The notes under the pieces are model-generated. The model had not been told where the DNA came from. It ran no database searches and worked only from the letters and a program-made list of their open reading frames with translations. A program made the position numbers and the translations under genes. DNA of 54,528 nucleotides from Lenisia limosa (Eukaryota; Breviatea), in contig LPNZ01008612.1 in NCBI GenBank assembly GCA_001655205.1, positions 1 to 54,528 on the forward strand. The letters run 5' to 3'. Below are positions 1 to 12,600 of the stretch, piece by piece. Numbering within the stretch: position 1 is the first letter of the stretch; every line of letters starts with the position of its first letter.

Positions 1-49
1 TTTTGTCCCTGATTCACAGTTTTGTCCCGTGATTCATGTTTTGTCCCAT
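1..49. repeat. 19-bp tandem repeat at left edge
   Basis: Two full units and part of a third, each beginning TTTTGTCC and repeating every 19 bases (TTTTGTCCCGTGATTCATG is one unit). The array is cut by the window edge, so its true length is unknown. A diverged array of the same period and core lies at about 18073-18181. Confidence 0.75.
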
Positions 50-240
50 CACATATATATTTTTGCAGACTAGAGTTTTGTTTCACACGTACTTTGCGTG
101 ATACGTTGAGTAGTGCTTTCGTGTGGCTGGTGTCATAACGTTTCCCTTTGACTGCGATGGTATTATTAGAAATTAGATTACTACAAGAGCAATGCAAAAC
201 ACATTTTCCGCTGATATTCAATAGATATATTATGTAGACT

Positions 241-2730
241 TTACAATATGATGATTGGGCGGAAAAAGGTTCCACCCATAGGATATGCCCCTACATCAAG
301 AGTGGGAGAGNNNNNNNNNNNNNNNNNNNNNNNNNNNNNNNNNNNNNNNNNNNNNNNNNNNNNNNNNNNNNNNNNNNNATTGCCGTTTCCGAGCTGTATT
401 GCAAACACAGCATCACATGAAGGGCACTTTTGGGTCTGAAGAGATGAGGAGCAGTGCCAAAAACAACTTTCTAGATTGAGTCAACACAGTGTTCATGCTA
501 ACTAGGAGCCTGTGTCGGTTGCATACCTCTGCTTGAAGGTAGCTTTCAAAAGCGGCCTTTCCCCACTCAGCAAATTCATCTGCGTCCAAAAGAACCTGAC
601 AGGTAAGACCCTTTATCTTTCCCTACTCCATAAGATAATACAACAAAGTTCTTGGAACAAGTTGGGTTCTTCTAGACTTTCCCCTTTCACCTTATAGTCG
701 GACTCCATAAAGGGTTGTTTGCATACGCAGTTTGCTCCTTCTATCACAATCGGGCAAGTTGCCTTTTCATTTCCAATGGATTCTGTGGCCATTTTCACTG
801 CGCATAGTCGGCAAAGGTGGTGGCTGCACCCCTGAAAAGTAACATCCGTTGAAAATGAGGTTATTTTGACAAAATTAATCGTTGGGCCTGAAAGAGCAAA
901 GGAGACCAAACTAACATCAACAGAGTAGATTTCGTCAATATTGGTGATTCGGCTGCAAACTGGACATATTTCTTCATAGTCTTCCTCCATCATTTGATGA
1001 ATAATTCTACACTATGACCACACACACAAAAACCTACTCTTTATTGGCTTTGTCTTCTTCTTCTCTCAGCATGTTATGAATCACTGGTGGCGTAAAGTGC
1101 TTGTGATTTTCCATGAGTTGTACTCTTATAAGAAAGTCCACTACATTAAAAACAGATAGGTTGGGTTACGTAGTGATAATAGGTATTCACAGTTCAAGTA
1201 GAGAATAACCACACAAACAGTCCTCTTCTTGCTGAATTTGTCGCACAGCATTCAGTTCAAATTCTTGAAAAGATGTCTTGGTTAGGAGTACCTTCAACGT
1301 TAGAAAAAATATTATGATTTGTCATTCCAAGCAACACTCAGATACCATTTCAGCTCACTTTGAAATCCGATCGAAGGAAGGGGGCATTACACCTTGTATT
1401 GGATTGAAAGTGGTGGTAATGGCACTTGGCTTCCTGAAAGAATGACAATGAAATTATGGATTTCTGCAATTTCGTTTAAGGTGGCTCCTTGTTATCCATA
1501 GCTCCTTTGATCCTCAAAATTTTAAGTCTTTTTAGCCATAGTAATAGTATGCAATAAACCCGAATTACCTGGTCACCATCAACAGCGTTGTTTGCTTGGA
1601 TAGTTGCGCATTCCCGGCAAGATTTGTGGTCGCATGCCTAAGGCGAAAAGTTAAGATGTCACTTTGATAAGAAATAGAATAATCATATTTAAGCATATTA
1701 AACACCCACATCCAAGGAATACATCTCTTCAACTGGCAGAACAGAAGAGCACCACGGACATTCGGCTTTGGGCTTCTCCTCGTTCATTATTTGTTTGATC
1801 AATCTTGAGAATCAATGGATTTCTGAGAAAGATTTAGTGCAAAGAAATGAATATTACAACCCTGTCAAACCTTCGACTTAACTCTTCCTCCTGAGTATTC
1901 ATTTCATCTACTAACCCTAAAAATAATCAGAATTGTTCTTTTTACAAACAGTACAAATACAAACGTACTTTTTTCTTCATCATCATTCATTGCAAACTCT
2001 GAAGATTCCCAAAGAGGCAGTTTTGAAGGGTCAAGAAGAATCTAAACGTAAACATAACACAAAAGAAATAAAATTATGATTTGCAACACGTCATCCATAA
2101 ATGGTGGCAAAACCCTAACCTGATAATCTGGGTCTTTGAAAAGTGCTTCACATTGGTTTCCGGTGAACGGATCTGTTTCTTTGCATTTGACTCTCTATGT
2201 AAAGTCCGAGATTGTATTTGATGGATTAATAGTATTCATAGTTTATTACGGATGTAATAATCTGATATTATATCATAGTTGCCCACATTCTGGCTCATGA
2301 CAGCCACAGTAGCCTGTATCTTGGAGCACTTCAGACAGGCGAGGTGTCCGCATTCCTTCAAAAGGTAACAAAATGCGTGAGAGAATAAAAACTGTTTCAC
2401 GTGTGCTAAAATGGTTTCATGTGTGTTAGTAATTCAGCTTTTTGTGTCTCAGCAAGTGGCATACATTGATTGAAAACATTTCCTCAAAAGGCTTCAGTTT
2501 TCGACACCAAGGGCACTGATAGGTACTCTCATCTTTTGGTGGGAAGAATCTGCGTTGAGTTACTTATCCGGTATATTGATACTCTACACAACACCTTCAT
2601 CCAATCAAACCTGTGAGGAGTGTTACTTTGAGATGGCGCGGATGGAACAGATGGAACAGAAGGGATGGATGGTTCAGATGGTGCGGATGGAGGGGAGGAA
2701 GGGGGCTTACCCCAACCATCGTCAAATTTC
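241..2730 (-). CDS. Multi-RING protein with three tandem RING-like units (partial)
   Basis: Reading leftwards, three homologous Cys-rich units appear. Unit 1 (about 2520-1970) has CPWC...EEMFSIN, ECGHLACLKC and KCKETD...C, then ILLD. Unit 2 (about 1790-1240) has CPWC...EEMYSLD, ACDHKSCREC and EAKCHYHH. Unit 3 (about 993-380) has CPVC...DEIYSVD, GCSHHLCRLC, ATCP...CVC and VLLDADEF, followed by CPSCDAVF. The C-x2-C, C-x-H-x2-C-x2-C spacing is that of RING fingers, and the layout of unit 3 resembles the RING1-to-IBR stretch of RBR ubiquitin ligases. A Pro/Ser tract (about 2600-2700, PSxPS repeats) lies N-terminal. Linkers between units are acidic or coiled (EEELSRRLIKQ, REEEDKANKE). The link from unit 2 to unit 3 needs an intron of about 31 bases. 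The first exon was not found, and the C-terminus is interrupted by the gap at 311-378. A ubiquitin-ligase role is inferred from the fold; E2-contact residues were not checked. Confidence 0.6.
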
Positions 2731-3575
2731 CTAAAGGAATGAACATAATGCTTAAATGAACTAAAACAGAACACTCTATAGCACTAAACTATCACATTGT
2801 AGAAAAAGTGAGATATATTGACATATTTCCATCATTAGCACCTCATCTGACATTTACGCCCTGAGGTCAAACTGGGACAAACCCAATTACATTCCGATGA
2901 GTGAAGGCTGATTTCGGGCCAATTCTAAAGAACCTCCTTATTGATCTCCTACAAAATGAATGGGGTTCTTGATGCAAAGATTATTGAGTTGACAAGGCAG
3001 TCGAGGAGGCTGGTCAAATGTGATGATTGATGAAAGGAGTGAGTTCACCCCCCTCTCTCTCCCAAGATACCTGTTGTTGTAAGTAGTTTGTATGCTGTTT
3101 GTCTATAGTTTTGTAGTTTGTAGTTTTGTGGTTACCACTCTAAGGTTCGCTTCGCCGCCTGGGGTGGCGAATACGAGGAGTTTGTTTAGAGTGGCGGTTA
3201 CACAACCAGAGGCTAGGAAATTCGTACTCCTAGATACATTTTATCAAATTATTGATTTTCCCCCCAAAACCGGTGTAAACTTCTCTATATCTCAAACGCA
3301 TTGGGGGGATCCCCGGGTACCACAAGATCGGGGGCCGGAGCCGAGTGCACCCGGGACTCGGATTTACTACTGTACTACACCCCACCTCAGTTATCTCACA
3401 GGGCCAAAGAAGAGAGATATCAGCCACGCAATCAAAAAATGGTTGGTTTGGGAGACTATTGTTGCTCATGCTCTGAAGCTCTTAGTGTTTTAAAAGATTG
3501 AAATATAAAAGAAAGTGGCTGATTTACCATGTTTCCCGGGTTTCTCGATTTCCAACTCTACTCTTCCTTTGAAAA
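2731..3575. other. Intergenic / unassigned stretch
   Basis: No convincing gene was found. The stretch should hold the missing first exon of the RING-repeat gene and the promoter of the following gene. A minus-strand ATG at 2853 (MSDE) is a possible start but its splice phase does not join the next exon. A GC-rich patch at about 3300-3400 differs from its AT-rich surroundings and contains a 15-base string identical to a common cloning-vector polylinker. An open frame of 133 codons spans 3092-3493, but it has low-complexity composition and no recognisable motif, so I do not call it. Confidence 0.5.
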
Positions 3576-6399
3576 ATGAAAGAATCCGCTTACTCTGCAG
3601 AACCGGGGAGTTCTTCTTGTCTGCCTTCTCCTATGCGTCTTCGGAGTATGGGGGAGGGGGGGTCGGTAAATAATAGTTGAATGTGAATGACGTAATTCGT
3701 ATTCCACATTCCTTTTGAGGAATAATTTGCGTCCAGTTTGCACTTGGCAATGACGACTACGAATGTGAGCAAACTGCAGTGTGGAATGCCACCCATTGGG
3801 ACAAGTTGATCACTGAAGTCAAGAAGGTGGGCAGTAGGATTCTTTTCTTCTTAATTCTACCCTGCACCCTTCAAATTGGGGGTTGAGTGTTCTTATTCCA
3901 ACTTCTCAGTCATATTATTATAGCACATGAGCTGACATTGGGGAGAACATCACCTTTTAAGGGCAGTATGTCCAGTGACAAAATGAAGACTGCCATTGAT
4001 GGCCTAAACAGCGAGCGTCTTGGAATGACAGCCAACCAGGTGGGCTGAATACCACTCCAGTATTTATGCACTTCTTTATTCCCTCCTTGCCTTTAAAGTA
4101 TTTTGCGCATCTCCAAAAAGCTTATTTTTAGACAAGAAGTATACCATATGATGTGGTATAGTTTTCAATTCAGGAAGACACAGTAACCTTTCATTATTGT
4201 TGTTTTATCATGGCATTTGACTTGAAATGTATCAAGTAGAGTTAAGGGTTCACACTTTAGACTATTGAACTAGTGTCTGTATTCAGCTTCTCCAATGATC
4301 AGGTTTGAAGGGATTGTTTTGCAATATTAATTGTAGAGTTTAATATAACTTGATTCCACATTTTTGACAAATGAGTCACGCCCCAGGTGAAGATCGGTAT
4401 GCTCGCCCAGGAGTACATTTTGTTCACGAGGGTTTCTGACATTCTGGTGCTAATGAAAAAGGTTTCTTTCAGGTTTGTCGATGGATCCTACACATCAGTC
4501 ATTTAAACCTTGGAATACTACAAGGCATTTGATTTTCACGAGTGTAGCAATAGTGCCCTTGAAATCCTCGCTGGTTTTGTGGATACCATCATTGACCTCA
4601 AGGATGAAGATGGAAAGCTCCTTCCAGCCACTGTAGGGCAGAATAAAGCATCTGTCCTTTATAAATGTGATAGAACTGTTTTTTAAGTTTTATTGACTGT
4701 TTAATTTTTAATTTAAACTGCTTGAAACAATATCCCCAGGATGCCCTTGTGGACTACTTTGGAATGTCCTCCGACCAGGCCAAGGCCCGCGAAATCATTG
4801 AAAAGGCCAAGGGGCGCACTTGCTCGTGGGGCGACTGGAATATGTTTACACAGTGATGCTCAAAGCAGAATGTTATATTTCACCCCGTTTTGGTACCTTA
4901 TTGGGGAAGCTCGCTGCTTTCTAACTACCCAGATTTGGCACCATTACTGACCCTCGTGTTGTATTCATGATCGACGTTTCAGGTGTGTTTATTTTCAAGC
5001 TCAAAACCAACTATAGTGGCTATTTTGTGTTGAAGAATTTTCCTCGTGATTACCTTCTCCATTAATCACTAAACAGTCTTGGCCTTTCTACTAACACTCT
5101 GACAATTCAGCGTCCATGGAGGCCACGTGGGTGGGCAAGGACGGGAAGAAATATACCCGACTCAGCTTCGTCCAAATGGAGCTTGAATCCGTGAGCAATG
5201 GGAATCTGGGAGATAGAGAAAAAATATATAATGTTCTTGCCTTTATCTCAGAGATGATGTGGTTACCTTTTAGGTTCTCAGTCACCAACTGGACACCTCT
5301 CAGAAGTTCGATATTGCCGGCTTCGCTGAACGCATCCACCTTTGGCAAACTGTGGGCTCAATAGTAAATGACACTCTGTGCAGTTGTTGCACCGTCTCCT
5401 TCTGTACTTGTCTCTTCCGTTCTCGACACTATGTTATGTAAATACACATATCACGCATTCTTTACCCTCCGCCAGGATCTTGTTGACGTTACTGTCGACA
5501 CTTTAGAGAGAGCGGCAGCAGAGAAAGACAGTTGGCAGCTCGAAGGAGGTGGGAGGGGGGTAGTCTGCCGTGAAGAGGCTAATGGATAAGCTTTTCAATG
5601 CAAATAGTGTAAAGAAATACGATTAACAGGTGGTGGGGAACATTTTCCCCTACATTGTACCCTCTGTTCCTTATTTTGAAGATTGATCTCTCAATTTTGT
5701 TTCTAATTCAAATGGTAATATACCCAATTCAAGGTTTCTTTTTGTTTTATATATTTTTCCATTTTTACCCCCCCAGGCACCAACACAGAAGGAGCCCTGC
5801 GTGCTGCAATGGGCATTGACGGAGTAGTGGCCGTCTTCTTCCTCAGTGACGGCATGCCTTCTGTTGGTGACACCGACGAGAATCGTCTTGTCGAATTGGT
5901 GGGAAGGGATTTGTTGAATTTGGGGCATTGTGCAAGAATTTTCTTGTCATTTCTCCTTCCTTTTTCTTAATGAGTTGATTTTTCTAGGCTGCCACTTTGT
6001 CCAAGCAAGGAGGGGGGGACGAGCCAATCAAGGTTAACACCATCGCTCTTGTTGCTGGAGAGGTGGGATTTTTATCTTAGTCTTCATGTTTCTCTGGTAC
6101 CTGAGAGATTATTTCCATGCAAAGAGAAGAGAGTTATTGGGTCATCAAGTTTCATATTTCGTATAATAGTAATCACTTCACAGAAAGTAACCCTTCTTTG
6201 TTTTATTATCTCTGCTCGTCAGGAATAAGGACCCTCTGTTATTGTTCAGAATCGCTATGAGGAAGATAAAGAGGCCGCAAAGAGGTTCATGAGAAGGCTT
6301 GCTGATGCCACTGGTGGCTTCAACCGTGCAATTGAGGGCTGTTTGGGGGGGGGGTACTCTTCGTTTCTCCACTTCATTTTATTGACGCTCACCACCTAG
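3576..6399 (+). CDS. DUF4476-like plus von Willebrand factor A domain protein
   Basis: The N-terminal exons (3576-4844) read MKESAYSAEPG..., ITEVKKVGTHELTLG, DKMKTAIDGLNSERLG, AFDFHECSNSALEILAGF, VDTIIDLKDEDGK and LVDYFGMSSDQAKAREI. This pattern, with a final F-x-SSDQAKA block, resembles DUF4476 domains. A 5' splice site at about 4845 joins in phase to FGTITDPRVVFMIDVS, opening a vWA domain. It contains an intact MIDAS motif (DVSAS), the downstream Thr in GTNTEGAL, FFLSDGMPSVGD, and a C-terminal RRLADATGGFNRAIE. A metal-dependent ligand-binding role follows from the family; the ligand is unknown. The start is the least certain part. If the fusing splice is not used, the DUF4476 part stops at 4856 as a separate protein. 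The poly-G run near 6350 may be miscounted, so the last residues and the stop at 6399 are provisional. Confidence 0.65.
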
Positions 6400-6627
6400 A
6401 ACTCAAGACCATGGATAACCCTAAACTCGAAGTTTCTCCAAATTCAATACACTATTCAGTGAATATGAAGGGAAACCAAATATCATATCTGGATATACTA
6501 CTACTATACAACAGACCAACTATACAAATGACCATATATCTAGGAAGAATGTCCTTCGCTGAGAATCCGAGCGACAACGTCAGAAACAAGACTCAATCTC
6601 TTTGTCTTTTGCGTCCGTCTGCACCAG

Positions 6628-9600
6628 TTATAAAGGCGTACAATTGGACTGTCCAAAAAGCGTTTCACATAAATAGGGTAAATTCTTGATAGAACTAAAA
6701 TGACCCCCATAAACATCCAGAAAGCAGCATCCAAGAACCCACTTGTTTTCGATCCGTTTTTGGATATCCTTGTCGTCGGCGTTCCTCGACCTCTGCACTG
6801 CCGCAATCGTTTCCAGACAGTGAATGTCTCGGCCAAAGAGTTTCTCGTCATTGACGTTACCTGGGAGGGGGGGGGGGGNNNNNNNNNNAGCAAATGTTAT
6901 AAAAAGCTAAAGACAGGGGGTGAAAGAGAAGAATAAAACAGGAGACAGATACCCACCATTCGTGAAAAATATTTTAAAGATACTCTCGTGCTCGAATTTG
7001 TCCATGTCGTTGAGGGTTTCTTTTGTGATTGCCACCTACATACATGAAAGAAGCTGAGGGGGGGGGGGCATAAGCCNNNNNNNNNNNNNNNNNNNNNNNN
7101 NNNNNNNNNNNNNNNNNNNNNNNNNNNNNNNNNNNNNNNNNNNNNNNNNNNNNNNNNNNNNNNNNNNNNNNNNNNNNNNNNNNNNNNNNNNNNNNNNNNN
7201 AAAGGAGAAATGGAGCAGCATTATCAAAAAGGCCCACCTTTCTCTCTGGCTTTTTTAGTTTGACGGTGGCTTCATGGGCAATAAGGCAAGGGGGCTTGAT
7301 GTCCTGTGTGGAGGAATCAAAACAATCGATACAACATGAATAAATAAGAAAGGGGCCTCTGTCAATAAGATTTCCCGAAGATGGCAAATCCCAGAGCCCA
7401 ATGAGAGGTAAACAGTTCGGGGCAAAAACTGCGATGCCCCCCTTCGCCTCTTCCATCCCCACATTTTCGAGGTAATTGATCAAAGCTTCGAAATCGATTT
7501 CAGAGTCAATGGATTGGACAATTCCCAGGATGGTAGATTTGGCATTGGGGTGTTGTTTGTCCTAAATTCAATGATTGGCAAATACTCGGAATGGGGAAAA
7601 CACTTTGAAAAGTCAGAGAATATAAGGTTGTAGCAAAGGGCAGCAAATCAAGAGTTTGGCACTCATACATGTCTGATTCGAATCGGCGTCCAGCATCTGT
7701 TTTGCATGTCGTATTTGCACTCTATGAGGGATAAGTAAGACTTAGGTAATACAATGGAAAGATGCATTGTGAAAATCTTGCAGTTTTCTTTCCAGCTTAC
7801 CAACAATTTTGCCCATATACTTGCCTGCTTCTGAATTCTGAAGAAGTAAAGAACAAATAGGTATGTGTCGGATTGTATGATGTGTTATAGGTATTTTATA
7901 CACTCATTAGAACAGCACCTTGATTCCCAGAGCGCCAATAATGGTGTTGTTCTGTGCTGTAGCCATGAATTTGCCTTCCACGTCTCTCTGAACAGATAAG
8001 AATGCAACTATATGCAACAAACAATTCATAACAGTAGGGAATGATGCAAAAAGAATACTGCCCACCGTGATCGACAAATCTGCAGTGTTGAGGTGGGCTG
8101 GCTTCCACTTGAGCATGGTAGCAGTACGGCCAGACTGCTCAGTGAATGTTGTGAAAGAAGAAAACAGTTTTTCGGTTTCATGATGAATACAAGCTTGAAG
8201 GAGTTTGCATCATTTTGGCTTCGCAGCCCCTCGGTCACCTGGTAGGGCGCCGTGTTTTCAGTGAAGACTAGGCCGTCATGCTCATGGAGGAGTTGCGGAA
8301 TAAGATTGTCCCAAACTTTCCTTGTCTTGTTCAGAGGCCAGAATTCCTTCAAGCGGACACGCACTGTTTCCTAAAAAGTGAACAGGGCTCTTCTTAAGAC
8401 TTGATTTTTGATCTATTATAATATATATATGATATGATATGATATGTAATATTGCTTCGGAACTATGTATATTATCATATGCATATATTTTGCAATGAGA
8501 AAAAAAAAATCTGGCTGAAGCCGTCCACACCATCATAAGAGATATTGGATTATAGTATCATATTAATTCACCCAATCCTTTGCCTTACAACTCTGTGTAC
8601 ACAGCTTTCTGCGTGCCTCCCCAGCATACCCACAAGGATTAGATTCATGGATATGATATGTATATGATATACTATATTATAATATGTATATTGGTAACTT
8701 CAATATTTTGAACCCCAAGAATATATATCAAAAGAAGAGGCGCCACATACCTTGTTGAGATCGTAAAGTCCTTGTTTCGCAATATGGATACGGGGTGCAA
8801 TGATCTGGATGGATCATTACACAATAATATGATAACTAGAAATCAAACAAGCGGGGTGCTTATGAGAAGAAATAAGAAGGATAACAGGGAAAAGACACAC
8901 TAAAATGAATAAAACCAAGTCCAAGGGAGACAAGATATACAATGCCCAAACCATACGTTGTCTCTCACGGCTTTGAGGCGATTTTGAAGGGACAGGACGG
9001 CAACGTTTTTGTTGTCCACCATCACAGCATCGAAGACTGTGGATGTCAGTTATCGCTTTGGTCCAATAAAGTCCAACAAATGATTCAAAGAATACTGAGG
9101 GGAAGGAAAAAGCCTACTCAAAAATCTTGGCACGACTTTGCCTGACTTTTCAATATCCATAGTCAGTTCTCCATCCAGCTGGTGAGGTAAGTTTAAGTGT
9201 TAGTAGGGCTTTACTTCTCTGCACAGAGCAACTGTTTAAAAATAATATTTTATGGAACAATAATATGATACTATAATACATGCATAATTATTTCTTGATT
9301 TATCACGATTTATTGAATTACTGTTATTTTCGGGACGAAAGTTCCCCCGTGTGACTAAAAGCATCTCAGGAATCCATACTAGAGTCCTTGCAAGCCCGCG
9401 TTTGCAGTCTTTTGCGACAAAGCACAAGTCTGGGACTAAAGTGTGAGAAATATGATGCTCTCGAAAATTTTTAAAATTCAATAGTGTATTACTACACAGG
9501 CCCCATTTTCTTCAATTTGCACCCCACATCCTGTTACTAGGCTGACAAAACATCATCCCTCTCACTATGCTGCATTTCACCACTTCTTCCAATAGCAATC

Positions 9601-12600
9601 ACATGCTCTCCTTCAATGAAAAGCATATAGCGACACCCGTCAGCCTTGGATAGGTGAGCGGGTTTGTCGTGGGTAGGAAGACAAGCAATCAAGAAAACCA
9701 TCAACTAGTGAAAGATACCACAGCCTCCAGTGATGTACTCAGCCGCAAAGAAATAGAAAGTCTCACGACACAAATGTATGTATATTTTAACACCAACCTT
9801 CCACGTGACTTGGAAGTCCTTCTCCAGATCTTTGAGGGAACCCAAGTTGGTGGCATCAATAGAAATCACCTGCAATATGAAAGAAATGCCACCACCCACA
9901 AAGTTAAATATTATGCAGAGAAAAAAACAAACAACATAAATTCGAAAGAGAATTAATAATATATAGTAGTAGTAGTGCTTCCTATTGCCAATGAAAATAT
10001 TGGTATTCGAGGATTTATCAAGAAATGTAATTGTTGGGACCAATGAGAAATGCAAAAACAAAGAAGAAAGCAGCATACTTGTCCTCCATGGAACTGTTCA
10101 CTGGTCGCGGGTTTGTCAAGTATTTTGTTGACTTCTTGGCGAATTGCTTTGACACTCTCCAATTCACTCCCAATCTTCATGTTGAATTTCGTTCCAAACT
10201 AGAGGGTGAAAAAGAGTTGTTCCGAATTCAGCTTTTAATAGTCGGTTCACTTGAAAATATAGAGAGTAACATTCAGTAATGGTGGTCAGTATTTTCCTTA
10301 CATTATGTGAACGTGCTACTCTCTCACCGGGAACTTATCAGCTTCAGTGGTTTTGTCAAATGTTCGCTCCAAGTGTTTAGGAGGACGCATCTTTGACGGA
10401 GGCTAATTACGTCAGAAAGGCATCTCTTCAGCCCAAAGACTTCCAACTTATGGACCAAAGTGACGAACAATATAACAATCAAACGATAAAGATGAGTCCC
10501 GTACCGGAGGTTTGTGACGATGCTGCATTTTGGGTGTGTTTTTATCAACCTTGGGCAGCAACTTTTGTGTTTCCTCCGGCTTCGGCTTAGGAGCTTCCAC
10601 GGGTTTTGGAGGAGGAGGGGGTGGAGCGCTGTGATTGTGAACAGAAGAAGGAATCGGCATCTGTGACATGGCATCGAGAAACGAGAAATAGTTTGTCCAG
10701 AAATATAAGAGTCCATATCAACAATGATTCATGTTATGACAGTCAGCTTTCAAATATGAGAATTATTTTTCGGAAGTCACATTGAGACGTATTCCTTCAT
10801 GAAGAATCATTGTCACGATAGAGAACAGTGCTAAAAGCCCTAGTCATCTCCAACAGCATTAAAGAAGAAAGTGATTTTTTGGTAACTTCATAGGGACATC
10901 AGAAACAACATTCAGTAAACATACCCCCAGGTGTGCCTTTTAGCTCTTGGTGCTGGGAACTCAAACTTCTTGGCCAACGCGTCGAGATGCTCCTGACTAT
11001 GGATGCCGGGCTTGCGCGCCGTGTTGAAGAGTCTCAAAGCCGCTTTCGGGTCAAAATCTGAAAGGTCAGATATTCAGAGTTCAATTTCGGGCTGGAAAGG
11101 GAACTCAAGATATTCCACAACCAAAATGAAACCCTCGATAAGACATATCATTATATATGATATAGTAGTATATCATATGATATAATATACATATCATATA
11201 TGATGTATGATATAATATAGTATACTATATACTAGTATTATATATATACTATACTAATAATACAATTAGCAAGCAAGAGAAGTCCCACCCAACCCAATTC
11301 CTCGACCATGTAGTTCACGATCATGAATCCTGCTGTGTTTACTCCATGCATTGTGAGAACGGCTATGACGGGTGCCTAGAAGAGAGTCAAAACGAAAAAT
11401 ATCGACAAAGCATCCAAAATTCAATCATTTGGGTAGGGGTGAAGCTATTTAATAATATCATCGGTTGTTTGATCTCAAAAGTAACATTTCCGCAATTCTT
11501 CAAAAATTACAAAAGCAACTTCAAGAACCTTCGCACCTTCCTTCTGTTCCTCCTCCAACCCCATGCTGTCATAACCCGCTACTCCAACCTCACCTCAACA
11601 TTCTCGTTCTCCCATTTGTCGAGCAAGCTCTTGACTGTTTTGTTGAACTAAAACGTGGGTCATGTAACCGTGTGCGATGTCTAAGCCTTCCAAAAAGACC
11701 GATATTCAAGATATATTCTCGATAACTGTTACGAAATCCCTTTATGCTGGAAATGTGCCCCTTTATGCTGGGAATGTACAGAAAGCTGTGTACACAGATT
11801 TTTCAGACATCTGATTGAATTAATTTTACTATCATCTCGTATAAGGGTAATTACTCATCCTACCATAAGTTGGAGATGGGCAGGTGGGACACCTTCGCGG
11901 GGGACTGCAAGGCGAATGTATTGGACTTTGGCCTTTTCATCTTCGGACATGGTGAAAAACTCCCCCTAAAAGGTGATAAGGGAGTTGTCAAAGAGCAACC
12001 TTTTATAATTTCATTACCAAGCGAGATGAGAACACATAGATAATATAATTTATGTCATATGGTCTATGTATTATGTGTATATATTCATGTCGTGAATATA
12101 CAATTGAAGTTCCACTCAGAAAATACCTCTTTCTGCGAGACCAAATCAATAATAGCCTTCAAATTCTGTTTCTACATTGTCAATATTCATCTTCAAACAT
12201 CGATTTTAGCACCAAAGGAAACCCAGCTGAGAGCTTCCAACCTGATTGCGTGCCTGTTGCAGCATGTATGACGGCTGATAGACATTGGCCTCGTCATGAA
12301 GCATTGGCTCAAGAAGGGATCCAAGAAACACCTGTCTTGTTAAGGGGATAGGTTGAATAGTTTTAGCAGTGGAGAATTAACAAAGATGCAACTTCAATTA
12401 TCCTCAACATTATATCATCTTTTTTTAATACCACTAATTGTCAATCCATCATCAATTCCCAACTTTGCTGGCGATGAAGGTATCTGCAATGAGGGTCGAC
12501 CGACGGGGTACATCCTCCCAAATCTTCGAGGGGAGGTTCATGCTGACAAAAAATAAGAGGAGAAATAAGAAGTTCCAACTCAGTATTCGTCATCTTTCAA

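Noticed and set aside
3092-3493. 133-codon open frame with hydrophobic start
   Set aside because: It is low-complexity, overlaps the GC-rich vector-like patch and shows no family motif. Another frame on the opposite strand is equally open.
4480-4510. In-frame TAA in the DUF4476 region, suggesting a pseudogene or altered genetic code
   Set aside because: An intron from GTTTCTTTCAG to the tacaag at about 4531 removes it and keeps frame. TAA, TAG and TGA all serve as normal stops in other genes here.
6540-6893. Minus-strand frame with a membrane-like segment (FWMFMGVILVL)
   Set aside because: The frame is read through a GTGGG...AG intron of the capping enzyme. The spliced frame agrees with the gene's phase, so the hydrophobic run is intronic.
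11346-11651. Plus-strand frame opposite the capping enzyme
   Set aside because: It is antisense to the well-supported phosphatase-domain exons and has no motif.
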